A stretch of 64,000 bases of DNA from CAWGJF01 sp963822905 (GCA_963822905.1 CAWGJF010000001.1:1-64000), one strand, 5' to 3'; shown: positions 1-8,333, numbered from the stretch's first letter. The notes: generated by a model not told the origin, from the letters alone. Translations and numbers: made by a program.

Positions 1-26
1 CAACAGGTTATTTCGACCCCGCCAAA

Positions 27-130
27 GCGGGGGAGAAATCTTACGTTTCCACACTCTATTCTGAAATTTTATTGTACTTGTACTAATAACCATAACAGGG
101 GTCAAGCCTATCTTCTATTCAGGATTTTTA
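27..130. repeat. Intergenic repeat, copy A (partner at 2488-2635)
   Basis: This non-coding stretch shares three blocks, in the same order, with 2488-2635: GCGGG..AGAAATCTTACGTTT, then TTCTGAAATTTTATT followed by GTAC.TGTACT, then CTTATCTTCTATT.AGGATTTTT. Both copies lie upstream of a plus-strand gene start, and both are followed by a similar AGTGGTTAA.TTT segment. It may be a dispersed repeat or a shared leader/promoter region. Confidence 0.6.
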
Positions 131-209
131 TGCTTATACAAATGAACCGTTTGAGGAAGTATATGAGAGTGGTTAAATTTAGATTATTAAATCTACGGGG
201 ATTACCACA

Positions 210-902
210 ATGAAAAAAATAGGACTAATAGGTGGAACCGGCTGGGTTTCCACAATTGAATACTACCGGCTTATTAACCAGGGAATTAATAAAAAACTTG
301 GCGCACTCAACGCTGCACACTGCCTGATTTACTCTTTTAACTATGAAGAGATTAATCAGCTCGTAAAGCAGGATAACGTTGATGGTGTTTACCCGATGGT
401 TCTTGAAGCAGCACAAACATTACAAAATGCCAATACAGATTTTATTGTTCTTTGCGCAAATACTCTGCATATGTTTGCCGACAGGCTTGAATCTGATGTT
501 GACTTGCCAATTGTACATATTGCCGATGCAACAGCAGAAGTAATAAAACAAAAAGGATTTACAAAAGTCGGCTTGCTTGGCACACGGTTTACAATGGAAA
601 TGGATTTTTATTCAAAGCGTTTAAAAAATTCGGGAATTGAAACTCTCACTCCCGGAAAACCGATTCGTGATTACATACACGATAAAATTATTAATGAAAT
701 GCTGCAAGATAAATTTAAAGATGAAACCAGGGAGGAATTTATTTCCATAATTAATAAACTGGAAGCAAACGGTGCAGAAGGAATTGTTTTGGGCTGTACA
801 GAAATTCCCCTTTTGGTAAAGCAAAAAGATGTTAAGCTGCCCTTGTTTAATACATTAGAAATACATGCTGCAGCGGTTGTGGATTATGCTCTTGGGAGCT
901 AA
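210..902 (+). CDS. Aspartate/glutamate racemase family protein, YgeA type
   Basis: This 230-residue cytoplasmic protein belongs to the cofactor-independent Asp/Glu racemase family, which inverts amino acids with two opposed acid/base residues. The length equals that of E. coli YgeA, and the landmarks align: GLIGGTGW near the N-terminus, IVLCANTLH at about 79-87, IADAT at 104-108, and LGCTEIPLL at about 194-202 with the C-terminal catalytic cysteine at 196. At the first catalytic position (83) there is Ala, where canonical enzymes have Cys and YgeA, from memory, has Thr; the nearby Cys82 is one residue off. D-amino acid production is possible, but the specificity cannot be read from the sequence. 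A GGGG tract lies about 9 bases before the ATG. The gene appears monocistronic. Confidence 0.85.
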   Translation: MKKIGLIGGTGWVSTIEYYRLINQGINKKLGALNAAHCLIYSFNYEEINQLVKQDNVDGVYPMVLEAAQTLQNANTDFIVLCANTLHMFADRLESDVDLPIVHIADATAEVIKQKGFTKVGLLGTRFTMEMDFYSKRLKNSGIETLTPGKPIRDYIHDKIINEMLQDKFKDETREEFISIINKLEANGAEGIVLGCTEIPLLVKQKDVKLPLFNTLEIHAAAVVDYALGS

Positions 903-968
903 TCTATTTTTTGTTTATAAAGAAATGATCGAAAGTATTCCTTTATACAAATGCGATTGAATAAGTTT

Positions 969-1499
969 TTAAGATTTTTGATAATATTCATCAATCTCCC
1001 ATTTGAGTGGATTGTTTTGAATATAAGTCCTTATTCTTCTTAAATCGTTTTCATTTCTTATTATATGGTCATAGAACCTTGGTTGCCATTTGAACTTTGA
1101 CTTTCCTGTTAAATGAATTCGTTTTGTGCAGGAACCCTTGAAACCCCTTATTAAGTCAGACAAATTATTTTTTACCTTATGTAGAGACGCATCGCTATGC
1201 GTCTCTACAACATTATCAATTTTCTCCGGGCCATTGATAATCATTATACCGTGAAAATGATTCGGCATTATAACATAATAATCTAAATCAACACTTTTTC
1301 TGATCTCAATTGTTCTATTCCATTCTTCATTTATAATCTTCCCAACATTGTTCAAAACCATTTTTCCATTTTTGATTTCACCAAACCAACTATTAAAATT
1401 CTTTGTGCAAATGGTAATATAATACCACCACGGTGTAGAATAATCCCAATCCTTTAATCTCGAGGATTCTACCCTGAATTTGTTTTTATATAAAGTCAT
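969..1499 (-). CDS. REP-associated tyrosine transposase (RAYT), Y1/IS200-like
   Basis: This 176-residue protein has the Y1 transposase fold. The HUH metal-binding motif is HFH at residues 81-83 in YVIMPNHFHGIM, and the likely nucleophilic tyrosine is Y143 in RFYDHIIRNENDLRRI. RAYTs are single-strand DNA endonucleases that act on REP palindromes and are usually single-copy, domesticated genes. Residues 97-107 (VETHSDASLHK) are encoded by a perfect inverted repeat at 1180-1209, so the gene carries a REP-like hairpin inside its frame, in the linker between the HUH motif and the tyrosine. A second, larger REP-like structure lies just upstream at 1551-1617. The frame is open from end to end, so the enzyme could be active. 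Confidence 0.9.
   Translation of the reverse strand: MTLYKNKFRVESSRLKDWDYSTPWWYYITICTKNFNSWFGEIKNGKMVLNNVGKIINEEWNRTIEIRKSVDLDYYVIMPNHFHGIMIINGPEKIDNVVETHSDASLHKVKNNLSDLIRGFKGSCTKRIHLTGKSKFKWQPRFYDHIIRNENDLRRIRTYIQNNPLKWEIDEYYQKS
1180..1209. repeat. Perfect REP-like inverted repeat inside the RAYT gene
   Basis: The arms TGTAGAGACGCAT (1180-1192) and ATGCGTCTCTACA (1197-1209) are exact reverse complements with the 4-base loop CGCT. The TGTAGAGACG core resembles the palindromes dispersed in many bacterial genomes, and the upstream element at 1551-1617 shares it. The length is 30 bases, so the insertion keeps the reading frame. Confidence 0.9.
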
Positions 1500-1550
1500 T
1501 ATTAAAAGTAAATTAATAATATTTGTAATTTAATTTATTGCCAATTTATT

Positions 1551-1617
1551 TTGTAGAGGCAGGTCTTTGACCCGTCCCCTGTTCTCTTTGAGACGTCTTG
1601 GTAGGACGTCTCTACAA
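1551..1617. repeat. REP-like nested inverted repeat upstream of the RAYT gene
   Basis: The outer arms TTGTAGAG (1551-1558) and CTCTACAA (1610-1617) enclose an inner hairpin, GAGACGTC (1590-1597) with GACGTCTC (1605-1612). The GTAGAG and GACGTCTCTAC elements match the palindrome inside the RAYT frame. It lies between the RAYT start and the acetyltransferase start and is a plausible RAYT substrate. Confidence 0.75.
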
Positions 1618-1640
1618 ATGTTATTTACAAAATTATCAGA

Positions 1641-2447
1641 ATGAATAACAAACTGTTTAATAAATACCTCGATCTTCTTGGTGTCAAAGAAGCTCCTCCG
1701 ACTTTTACACTGCTTGCTGAGCTCGTGAAAGCTCACTTAATAAAAATTCCATTTGAAAACATCTCAAAGCTGCTCTATAAAAAACAGGGAATGAATTACA
1801 TTCCGTCGTTTGATGTATACCTGGATGCAATTGAAAAATACAATTTCGGCGGAACGTGCTATTCAAACAATTATTATTTCCATTTGCTGCTTAAGCATCT
1901 TGGCTTTAATGTTAAGCTCTGCGGCGCAGATATGAGGAATCCTGACGTACATATTATTAATATAGTAACAACGGATGAAAAGGAATTTATTGTCGATGGC
2001 GGGTACGCCGCTCCTTTCCTGCAGCCCCTTCCCCGTTATCTTGAAACCGACTTTGCTATTAACAACGGTCACGATAAATATGTTGTAAAGCCGCAGGATG
2101 AAAACAGCAGGACAAGGATTGAACAGTATAATGAAAATAAGCTGCAGCACTGGTACACGGCTAATCCAGCACCAAGAAAGATAGAAGACTTCCGTAATGT
2201 GATTGAAGATTCTTATGCAGACCACTCAACGTTTATGAACGCTGTCCGGGTTGAACGGTTTTCTGAAAACGGTTCTGTCTCTTTAAGGAATTTTGTTGTT
2301 GTAGAAACAGCAGGCAACAAAACCAGTACAATAAAAATAAGCCGCGAAGAGATGCCGGAAGTTATTAATAAAAAATTCGGTATGCCGCAAAATCTTGTTA
2401 AGGAAGCTGTCGAAAGCATAAAAGAAATTAAGGATATATACGACTGA
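1641..2447 (+). CDS. Arylamine N-acetyltransferase family protein
   Basis: This 268-residue protein fits the NAT family, cytoplasmic enzymes that move an acetyl group from acetyl-CoA to arylamines or hydrazines through a cysteine intermediate. The catalytic triad is recognisable: Cys73 in GGTCYSNN, His104 in DVHIINIV and Asp119 in FIVDGGYAAPF. Spacing and length are close to those of the characterised bacterial enzymes. The N-terminal segment KIPFENISKLL is also typical. The start at 1641 places the family motifs at their usual positions; no strong ribosome binding site is visible. The physiological substrate cannot be inferred from context. Confidence 0.88.
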   Translation: MNNKLFNKYLDLLGVKEAPPTFTLLAELVKAHLIKIPFENISKLLYKKQGMNYIPSFDVYLDAIEKYNFGGTCYSNNYYFHLLLKHLGFNVKLCGADMRNPDVHIINIVTTDEKEFIVDGGYAAPFLQPLPRYLETDFAINNGHDKYVVKPQDENSRTRIEQYNENKLQHWYTANPAPRKIEDFRNVIEDSYADHSTFMNAVRVERFSENGSVSLRNFVVVETAGNKTSTIKISREEMPEVINKKFGMPQNLVKEAVESIKEIKDIYD

Positions 2448-2487
2448 AGGTGCTTGTCCCGCCCTGGCGGTGACCTGCCCCGTAATT

Positions 2488-2635
2488 GCGGGAAGAAATC
2501 TTACGTTTAGCCTCTCTAAAGCCAACTCTTTAGTACATGTACTAAACTCCCCGGGCATTTTCTGAAATTTTATTAGTACATGTACTCATGCTCACAACAG
2601 AATTCATTCTTATCTTCTATTTAGGATTTTTGTAT
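2488..2635. repeat. Intergenic repeat, copy B (partner at 27-130)
   Basis: It shares the blocks described for 27-130, with an insertion of about 45 bases that contains the palindrome TTTAGTACATGTACTAAA. A second GTACATGTAC occurs near 2576. The segment fills the gap between the acetyltransferase gene and the decayed module. A GC-rich inverted segment at 2458-2492 precedes it. Confidence 0.6.
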
Positions 2636-2734
2636 TAACACATTAATTGTTGAGTAAATAGAACTAAGTGGTTAAGTTTGTACAGAGTTATATTATTTAC
2701 TTAATATAAGGGACTTTAATAATTAGAGGTTAAC

Positions 2735-3403
2735 ATGGAAGAAGAATTTTATAATCAAAATGAGTTTAATGACGATATAGACGAAAACAACCCACAATCA
2801 GTCAATGAGCTGAATGCGCTTCAAAAAATTTTACATTTACTCAAACCCTTTGATAGAAATTCTGTTAAGAAAATAATTAAAACCGTATTAACTTTTTATG
2901 ACCTTGAAATAACACAAAGTTTTGGGGGCACACTTAGAAAAGAAATCAATAGCAATAAAGAATCGAAGTTTTCAGAAAACAGAGATACTTCACCTAAAGA
3001 TTTTATGATGGAAAAAAACCCACAGACTGATGTAGAACGTATTGCATATTTTCAGCATATTATATAACACACTATAGAGATCAGGAAGAATTTAAGACCT
3101 TTGACTTAAGTAAATTAAATACCGAAGCCGCACAAATTAAATTGGCTAATACTGCTGTTGCTGTTGACCATGCTACGAGACATGTTAATTTTTTGGTACC
3201 GACAAAGAAGGGTTTTAAGAAATTATCGGCTATTGGTGAATTGTATGTTCAAGCATTGCCAAAATAGAGATGAGGCAAAAGAAGTGATGGCAAAAAATAA
3301 ACCAAGAAGAAAGAGTAAAAAAATAAAGCACAAAAGAATTTGTAAAATATATGAGCAGGGTAAGCAATCACAGGCATCCGGCCCCAAGAATTTCTGTTTT
3401 TAA
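2735..3403 (+). pseudogene. Broken gene for a conserved protein of unknown function (first gene of the decayed module)
   Basis: The first frame (2735-3067, 110 residues) is acidic at the start and ends abruptly. Translation continues in another frame from about 3050 (AYYITHYRDQ, then FKTFDLSKLNTEAAQ, then TKKGFKKLSAIGELYVQALP). It continues in a third frame from about 3266 (RDEAKEVMAKNKPRRKSKK, a basic tail). Two single-base shifts therefore break one gene of roughly 200 residues or more. I know the THYRD/LNTEAAQ pattern only as an uncharacterised bacterial family and assign no function. Its 3' end runs into the start of the ParA-like gene, as in an operon. Confidence 0.7.
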
Positions 3404-4377
3404 TCACAAGGGGGGAGTTGGAAAAACTTCATTAACCTTTAATATTGCTTCAGCATTGGGATATCTAGGACATAAAGTTCTGGTAGTGGATGCTGATCCT
3501 CAAAGCAACTTAACATCTATATATTGATTCCAGTATGCCATGTAGTAGATAGTTTATTAGATGAATCAGACACCCCATCAGGAAATACTATTTGGACTGC
3601 ATTAAAACCAATAGTTGAGGCAAGTGGTGATGTACACCTTATTAAACCCTATGAAATGGCTAATAATTTATATTTAATTCCTGGTGATATAAGCTTGCTG
3701 AGTACTGAAGAAGAACTGCCTACTTTATGGAGTGATTGTTATCAAAGTAAATCAAAGGATATAGAGGTGTTTCAGCAATCAGTGCCCTCGTCAATCAGAT
3801 AGCGACAAGATATAACATCGATTATATATTTTATGATAGTGGTCAAATACAGGAACCTTGAACAAAGTTATTTTGCTGGATTGTGATTTCTATGTGGTAC
3901 CCGCTGGTGCATGTGACATATTCTCCATAAGAGCGATTAAAACTTTGGGAAGAACATTACATGATTGGATTAAAAATTGGCAGTTGTTAATACAATTAGC
4001 TCCATCAGATATGTATGTTCTACCCGGGAAAACTGGATCAATCTGGTTATATTCCTCAGAGATTTAAAACATATGCCGGTATAATGACAAATGACTTTTC
4101 AAATGTAATCCCTAAAATGGAAAGACAAATTAAAAGTGAAAAGATTAATCAAATTTCACAGAAAATTGACCTAGGATTAGGATAATTTATTCGGGTTCAT
4201 CGAAAATGAAAATTGGAGAAATAAAAGATTTCGGGTCATTATCAACATCATCCCAATCAAGTGGGTTAGCCTATTGGATGTTGCCCAACCTCAACCAGAC
4301 AAGGAGAAACAATACGAGCTTCATTCATTGCAATCGCAGAAAAAATCAAACACAGAATTAATCGTTATCAAAGGTAA
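3351..4377 (+). pseudogene. Broken ParA/MinD-type ATPase gene
   Basis: An ATG at 3351 opens a frame with the deviant Walker A motif FNHKGGVGKTS, followed by HKVLVVDADPQSNLT, the ParA/SIMIBI signature. This frame stops at 3525-3527. The rest is spread over other frames: VDSLLDESDTPSGNTIWTAL with LYLIPGDISLLSTEEELP (3524-3802), YNIDYIFYDSG, then NKVILLDCDFYVVPAG (3858 on), and a C-terminal part ending RASFIAIAEKIKH before TAA at 4375-4377. At least four shifts are needed to join it. ParA ATPases position cargo such as plasmids or protein complexes; here the partner genes are not par genes, so its role in this module is open. The stop overlaps the next ATG by one base (TAATG). Confidence 0.8.
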
Positions 4378-5084
4378 TGTCTCTATCAAAAGAGGAAAAT
4401 AAGGGAATTCGCCAGTTAGTAAGGCACTACGAATCAAATAGAAAAATATTTCAAAAATTTATAAATACTTTCGCACTCCTCATATTCTGAGAGTGATGAA
4501 ATAAAAGATTACGTCCATTCAATTAAATGGAGAACAAAAACCCCCAAAAGTTTAACTGATAAACTTCGCAGAAGGTACACCAGACTAAAAGAAGCTGGAG
4601 AGAACTATTTGACGTTACTTTTGAAAATTTATTTATAAAAATTAATGATCTTGCTGGATTTAGAATTTTATATCTTCACACTTCTCAATTTGACAAGATA
4701 AATGATTTTCTGTATTAACTTTTTGCTGACGAAAAATATGAACTTGTCGAAGGCCCCGAGGCCAGAGTTTGGGATGATGAATACAGAAATATATATCGGA
4801 GAAAGGAATAAAAACCATTGACATAAATGAAAATCTTTATACCAGTATTCATTATGTAATAAATACAAAAAGAAATAATGAATTTACTTTTGAGATTCAA
4901 GTAAGAACATCTTGAGATGAATTATGGGGGGGGGGGAGGTTGATCATAAATTACCCTTATAGAACTAAAAACGTCTCTGTGGCTGTAACAACTGAAAGTT
5001 TTGGCAAGAGTAACTTCAAGTTGTACTCGTCTTGTTGATTCAATTATAAAATCATACCAAAGCACAAAGAGAAAAAGGAAATGA
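4377..5084 (+). pseudogene. Broken RelA/SpoT-domain nucleotidyltransferase gene
   Basis: Piecing the frames together gives the RelA/SpoT synthetase pattern: SIKWRTKTPKSLTDKLRR, then INDLAGFRILYLHTSQFDKI, YELVEGPEARVWDDEYRN, ENLYTSIHYVI, and FEIQVRTS.DELWG..VDHK, ending with RVTSSCTRLVDSIIKSY. Proteins with this domain make (p)ppGpp-like alarmones or act as nucleotide-transferring toxins. Both frameshifts and nonsense codons occur (for example TGA after QVRTS and TAA after NDFLY), and there is a run of G at about 4925-4936, so this looks like true decay. The ATG overlaps the stop of the ParA-like gene, and its own TGA (5082-5084) overlaps the ATG of the HNH gene. Confidence 0.8.
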
Positions 5085-5767
5085 AATCCTTCTTCCCAAA
5101 ACCTACATTCAAAGTTGATGATATAATTTCTTATGCAGAGCTAGTTGCTGCAGAAAATGCTAACGTGCAAAAGGGAATGAACTTTAATATAAAACCAGAG
5201 TATTCAATCTTTTTAATGTGTAATGAAAAACGCACCTTACGCAGATGAATGGGATGAAAAACAGAAACGCTTATTTATGAAGGTCACGATGTACCAAGAA
5301 ATATTGCAAAAGAACCAAAGGAAGTAGATCAACCATTAACAACCCCAAAAGGAACTTTAACAAAAAACGGTGAAGTTTTTTACTGCCGCACAATCATATA
5401 AAATGAGATTGGTAAAAGAACCCCACAAAGTAAAAGTTTATGAAAAAATTAAAGATGGTATTTGGTGTTACAAACGTTTCTATGAACAAGATGCTGCGCT
5501 TGTTAATTCATAATAGAAAAGTTTTTAAGCTTTATCTTAAACCAGTAGATTTGTTACAAAAAAAACAAATAAACTACCCCACTCAAAATATAAATTCCTA
5601 AGCGGTAAAATTAGAAGTTTGGGCAAGAGACAAAGGGCAATGTGTTCTCTGGGCTAAAAAGAAAATTTACATTTCAACCACGACCTTCCATTCTCAAAGG
5701 TGGTACTTCTCTAACAGCAGAGAACGTTCGCATACTCTGTATGAAATATAATTTTAAAGAAGTCTAA
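5081..5767 (+). pseudogene. Broken HNH endonuclease gene, possibly with an SRA-like N-terminal domain
   Basis: The ATG at 5081 overlaps the preceding stop (ATGA). Reassembled fragments read KPTFKVDDIISYAELV, then IYEGHDVPRN with VDQPLTTPKGTLTKNGE, then VKVYEKIKDGIW, followed by an HNH-type end (NLHFNHDLPFSKGGTS, then LTAENVRILCMKYNFK). The YEGHDVPR..VDQPL..GKLTKNG.F pattern resembles the SRA/YDG-type DNA-binding domain that some HNH restriction enzymes carry, which is an inference. Several single-base shifts separate the parts. A second gene of this type appears to be split around the DarTG pair (7585-7640 and 9421-9520). Confidence 0.7.
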
Positions 5768-5884
5768 CAAAATTCTTTTCCTGCCAATATACCTTTCGTA
5801 GATCCTGAAACAGTTCAGGATGACACACAGTCAAGATTTCTCCCGGAGTTTATCCCGATGAATATCGGGGTTCGGAATGACAGT
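5757..5884. repeat. Intergenic repeat with TCCTGAA..TTCAGGA hairpin, copy 1
   Basis: About 100 bases (5757-5857) match 9476-9576 at roughly 95 percent by eye. They include TCCTGAAACAGTTCAGGA, which can form a stem, and TGACACACAGTCAAGAT. The 3' part, TTTATCCCGATGAATATCGGGGTT (ATCCCGAT paired with ATCGGGGT), recurs at 11010-11055. It lies directly 3' of the HNH pseudogene. Confidence 0.75.
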
Positions 5885-5894
5885 GAGTAAGATT

Positions 5895-6728
5895 TTATTC
5901 AAACTCCTCAAAATAAGTCGGGTATTTAGCGCCGGGGTTTTGCTTTAGAAATCTTTCCATAGAGACTTCGTCAAAATCAATTCCGCCAAGCTTATTTATA
6001 TAAACTTTTATTGTTGGTATGCAGTAGGTTTCCATCCTTTCGTGTACCTGTGAAGAATCAAATCTTATTACGCTCCAGCCGCCGGAGGTTAAATCGTTGT
6101 TACGGATATTATCTTTTTTTGCATATTCCGGGTGGTGGTGGTATTTATCGCCGTCTGTTTCAATATCCAGCTTTCCTTTTTTGCAGTGAATTGAAAAATC
6201 GAGAAAATAATATTTGTCATCTATCTTAACGGCTTCCTGCCTTTCGGCACTTATCTTATGTCTCTTAAACTCAGCCCACAACTTATCTTCAAGACTGCTG
6301 CCATCAAACAGGTCGTTAATTTCAACTGCTTTTATAAATTTCTTAAAAGTGGATTCTATAAAAACAATTTTCCTCGGTCTCCTGTTAAGAATCGGTTTTG
6401 GTAAAGTGCGTACTTCTTCAAATGAAATTTTGTAATATTTTCTATACGTTTTATAATTTGTCTTCTCGTTAGGAAAAAGCTCTTTACGTGACTCAATAAA
6501 TATGTTGGAAACTTTCCCATAGTGCAAAATCATCTGGGGATACTTAGTTATCCTGGTAGTATAATAGAAAGCAATCCAGTCCGGCGGCCAGCGGTCCTTT
6601 AGCATCTTATCGGCTTTGTCTACAGGAATGCGGTACCAGAACTGGTTATGAATTATTTTATAATCGGAAACGCTGTTAACAATTCCGACGAGGAGGTGTT
6701 CTTTGTTATTTCCTGTTTTGCCAGGCAT
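5895..6728 (-). CDS. DUF559/Vsr-like putative nuclease, paralogue 1
   Basis: This 277-residue protein is very similar throughout to the one at 12083-12931. The C-terminal third has a PD-(D/E)XK-like order: SAERQEAV, YFLDFSIHCKKGKLDIETDG, DKYHHHPEY, NDLTSGGWSVIRFDSSQV. The Asp of FLDFSI, the Glu/Asp of DIETDG and the Arg of VIRF fit DUF559 or Vsr-type folds. The first 150 residues (VGIVNSVSDYKIIHNQFWYRIP) are unfamiliar and may bind DNA or a partner. DNA cleavage or repair is an inference. The gene stands alone on the minus strand with no clear ribosome binding site. The two copies are direct repeats around the DarTG segment, and the similarity extends about 60 bases upstream of the starts. 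Confidence 0.65.
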   Translation of the reverse strand: MPGKTGNNKEHLLVGIVNSVSDYKIIHNQFWYRIPVDKADKMLKDRWPPDWIAFYYTTRITKYPQMILHYGKVSNIFIESRKELFPNEKTNYKTYRKYYKISFEEVRTLPKPILNRRPRKIVFIESTFKKFIKAVEINDLFDGSSLEDKLWAEFKRHKISAERQEAVKIDDKYYFLDFSIHCKKGKLDIETDGDKYHHHPEYAKKDNIRNNDLTSGGWSVIRFDSSQVHERMETYCIPTIKVYINKLGGIDFDEVSMERFLKQNPGAKYPTYFEEFE

Positions 6729-6961
6729 TACTTATTCAATAATATCTTAAATCTGAAATATCTTTTTCGATGCGTGATAAAGTAAGAAAAGTTTTTGATT
6801 GTTACCCGTTTTCGTGGATCTCGATCTTTCGTGGGAATGACCCGGCGTAAGACATTTCCGGTTAGTGAAAAATATTCATACTAAATTTACTTTTAAAGAA
6901 CAAAGAAACTTATAATCAGCATCAATATTGACGGAATAATTATTGTTACAGAAACAACGCT

Positions 6962-7315
6962 ATGAAAGATGAAACAATGTTTAAAGGTATTCCGCCGGAA
7001 GGACTCGGCACCCCGAAAGGATTTCTTTATTATCCTCCCAAGCAGGGCAGACAGGTTTTATTTTTAATTGCATCTTTCTTAACTGCAATCTTACTCGGGT
7101 GGGCAGTGAGCAGCATACCGGGGGATTTATCAGGCTTTGCATCGGGAGTAATATATTTCGTTTTTCTGCTCGTGTTCTTTCTCGGCTATGCTGTGTGGAG
7201 AAGTCTTGCAAACGCGCTGGTCTTCAGCAATATTAAATGGCCGCTAATTAAAATGATATCAAAGATTTTTTTAAGAAAAGAAAAGCCGGAATCGCTCTGG
7301 CGGGTTCCTTCCTGA
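6962..7315 (+). CDS. Small membrane protein of unknown function
   Basis: This 117-residue protein has two predicted membrane helices (about 31-51 and 59-80) and a basic, aromatic C-terminal tail. The N-terminal segment GIPPEGLGTPKGFLYYPPKQG is unusual and hydrophilic. I do not recognise the family. It is followed after 10 bases by another small membrane protein, so the two are probably co-transcribed. An inner-membrane location is an inference from hydropathy. Confidence 0.6.
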   Translation: MKDETMFKGIPPEGLGTPKGFLYYPPKQGRQVLFLIASFLTAILLGWAVSSIPGDLSGFASGVIYFVFLLVFFLGYAVWRSLANALVFSNIKWPLIKMISKIFLRKEKPESLWRVPS

Positions 7316-7325
7316 GAGAGAAAAA

Positions 7326-7541
7326 ATGGCTGAGATGATGGTAAGCATTCAAAAATTTACCCGGGCGTTTTTTATTATAAGCTGGCCAATAGGAATTACA
7401 GGCGGGTTTATAACTTTATTTATGAGCACTTCTTTTGATTCTTCATTTCTGTTTCTACTCATATTTTCAGGTTCAGTGCTTTATGGTTATGCTCTGTCTT
7501 ATTTCGGAAGACGCGGCTATCTGCCTTTACCGGAAGAGTAA
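7326..7541 (+). CDS. Small membrane protein with a truncated paralogue at 14457-14643
   Basis: This 71-residue protein has two hydrophobic segments (about 13-33 and 40-60) and ends FGRRGYLPLPEE. The GAGAGAAAAA sequence before the ATG can serve as a ribosome binding site. A second copy, reading ISWPFGFMGVFITLFMGTSF and ending RRRGYLLLPEE, lies at 14457-14643 without a usable start. That supports this as a real, duplicated gene. Function unknown. Confidence 0.6.
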   Translation: MAEMMVSIQKFTRAFFIISWPIGITGGFITLFMSTSFDSSFLFLLIFSGSVLYGYALSYFGRRGYLPLPEE

Positions 7542-7584
7542 AACACTTTATACAATCTTGTCATAAATAAAAAGCGGGTTGGTT

Positions 7585-7640
7585 AAACCCATCTTTAAAG
7601 CTGACAACATAATTTCTTATGCATCGTTAATGATAAGAAG
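7585..7640 (+). pseudogene. Possible 5' remnant of a second HNH gene
   Basis: In one frame this short stretch reads KPIFKADNIISYASL, against KPTFKVDDIISYAEL near the start of the HNH pseudogene at about 5100-5145. By eye about 73 percent of 45 bases match, and several differences fall at third codon positions. The remainder of the HNH gene is absent until 9421, after DarTG. The similarity is short, so this is tentative. Confidence 0.4.
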
Positions 7641-7693
7641 AAACACTTAGAAATATTGTGGCTATATTACAATATTGTAAATATGTGTTTTTT

Positions 7694-8333
7694 ATGCCGG
7701 CAAATACTAAAAGACCCACTTTAATATATAGACTATCGCATTATTTGAATTTAGAATACACGCTGAAAAATGGTTTGTATTGCTGTAATTCGCCCAAAGC
7801 AGATCCGAACTATATTTAATATCGGACATAGAAACCTCATTGCCAAAAGAGGAAGCAGGGTTGTCCCTTTACTTCCCGGCGGAGTTTTAAATGACTACAT
7901 ACCTTTTTACTTTGCACCGCGATCCCCAATGCTTTATAGTATTTACCGAAACAATGTTGATGGGTTTGCAGGCAAACAGGAAGATATAATTTATCTTGTA
8001 AGCTCTGTTGAAACTATTATAGCTGCAAGTATTGATTTTGTATTTACAGATGGTCATGCATATGAGCTTATTTCAAAATTTTACAATCAAATTGCTGATT
8101 TGAAAAATGTTGACTGGCAAATAATGGGGGCAACGTATTGGAATAACACAGCACAGGATATCGATAGAAAGAGAAGAAGAATGGCGGAGTTCCTCGCCTA
8201 CCAATTTGTTCCTTCAAATTGTATATTAGCAATAGTCGTTTATGACGATAAGTTAAAAAAAGTTGTAGACTCCATCCAAAAGAAATGCGGCACAAATATT
8301 AACACAATAATAAAACCCAACTGGTATTACTAG
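7694..8333 (+). pseudogene. darT: DarT-type DNA ADP-ribosyltransferase toxin, split by one frameshift
   Basis: DarT transfers ADP-ribose from NAD+ to thymidine in single-stranded DNA. The natural start is the ATG at 7694: its frame reads RPTLIYRLSHYLNLEYTL, then NGLYCCNSPKADPNYI, and stops at 7817-7819. The protein resumes one frame over as NIGHRNLIAKR, then GGVLNDYIPFYFAPRSPMLY, QEDIIYLVSSVE, FVFTDGHAY, WNNTAQDIDRKRRRMAEFL and NWYY. The glutamate of MAEFL is the conserved catalytic residue. Removing one T from the TTT at 7815-7817 restores a 212-residue protein, the usual DarT length. As read, the toxin lacks its N-terminal NAD-binding part. The shorter open frame from 7770 is unlikely to be active alone. 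Confidence 0.88.

Noticed and set aside
3858..4067. Separate open frame starting MNKVILLDCDFYVVPAG
   Set aside because: It is a middle piece of the broken ParA-like gene in another frame, not an independent gene.
4926..4937. Run of G residues that might be a phase-variable tract
   Set aside because: It lies inside a gene already broken many times on both sides, so length changes would not restore function.
7770..8333. DarT as a complete 187-residue protein starting at 7770
   Set aside because: The first ~15 residues of that frame do not match DarT, while the true N-terminus is in the frame from 7694; the shorter frame is the shifted remainder.
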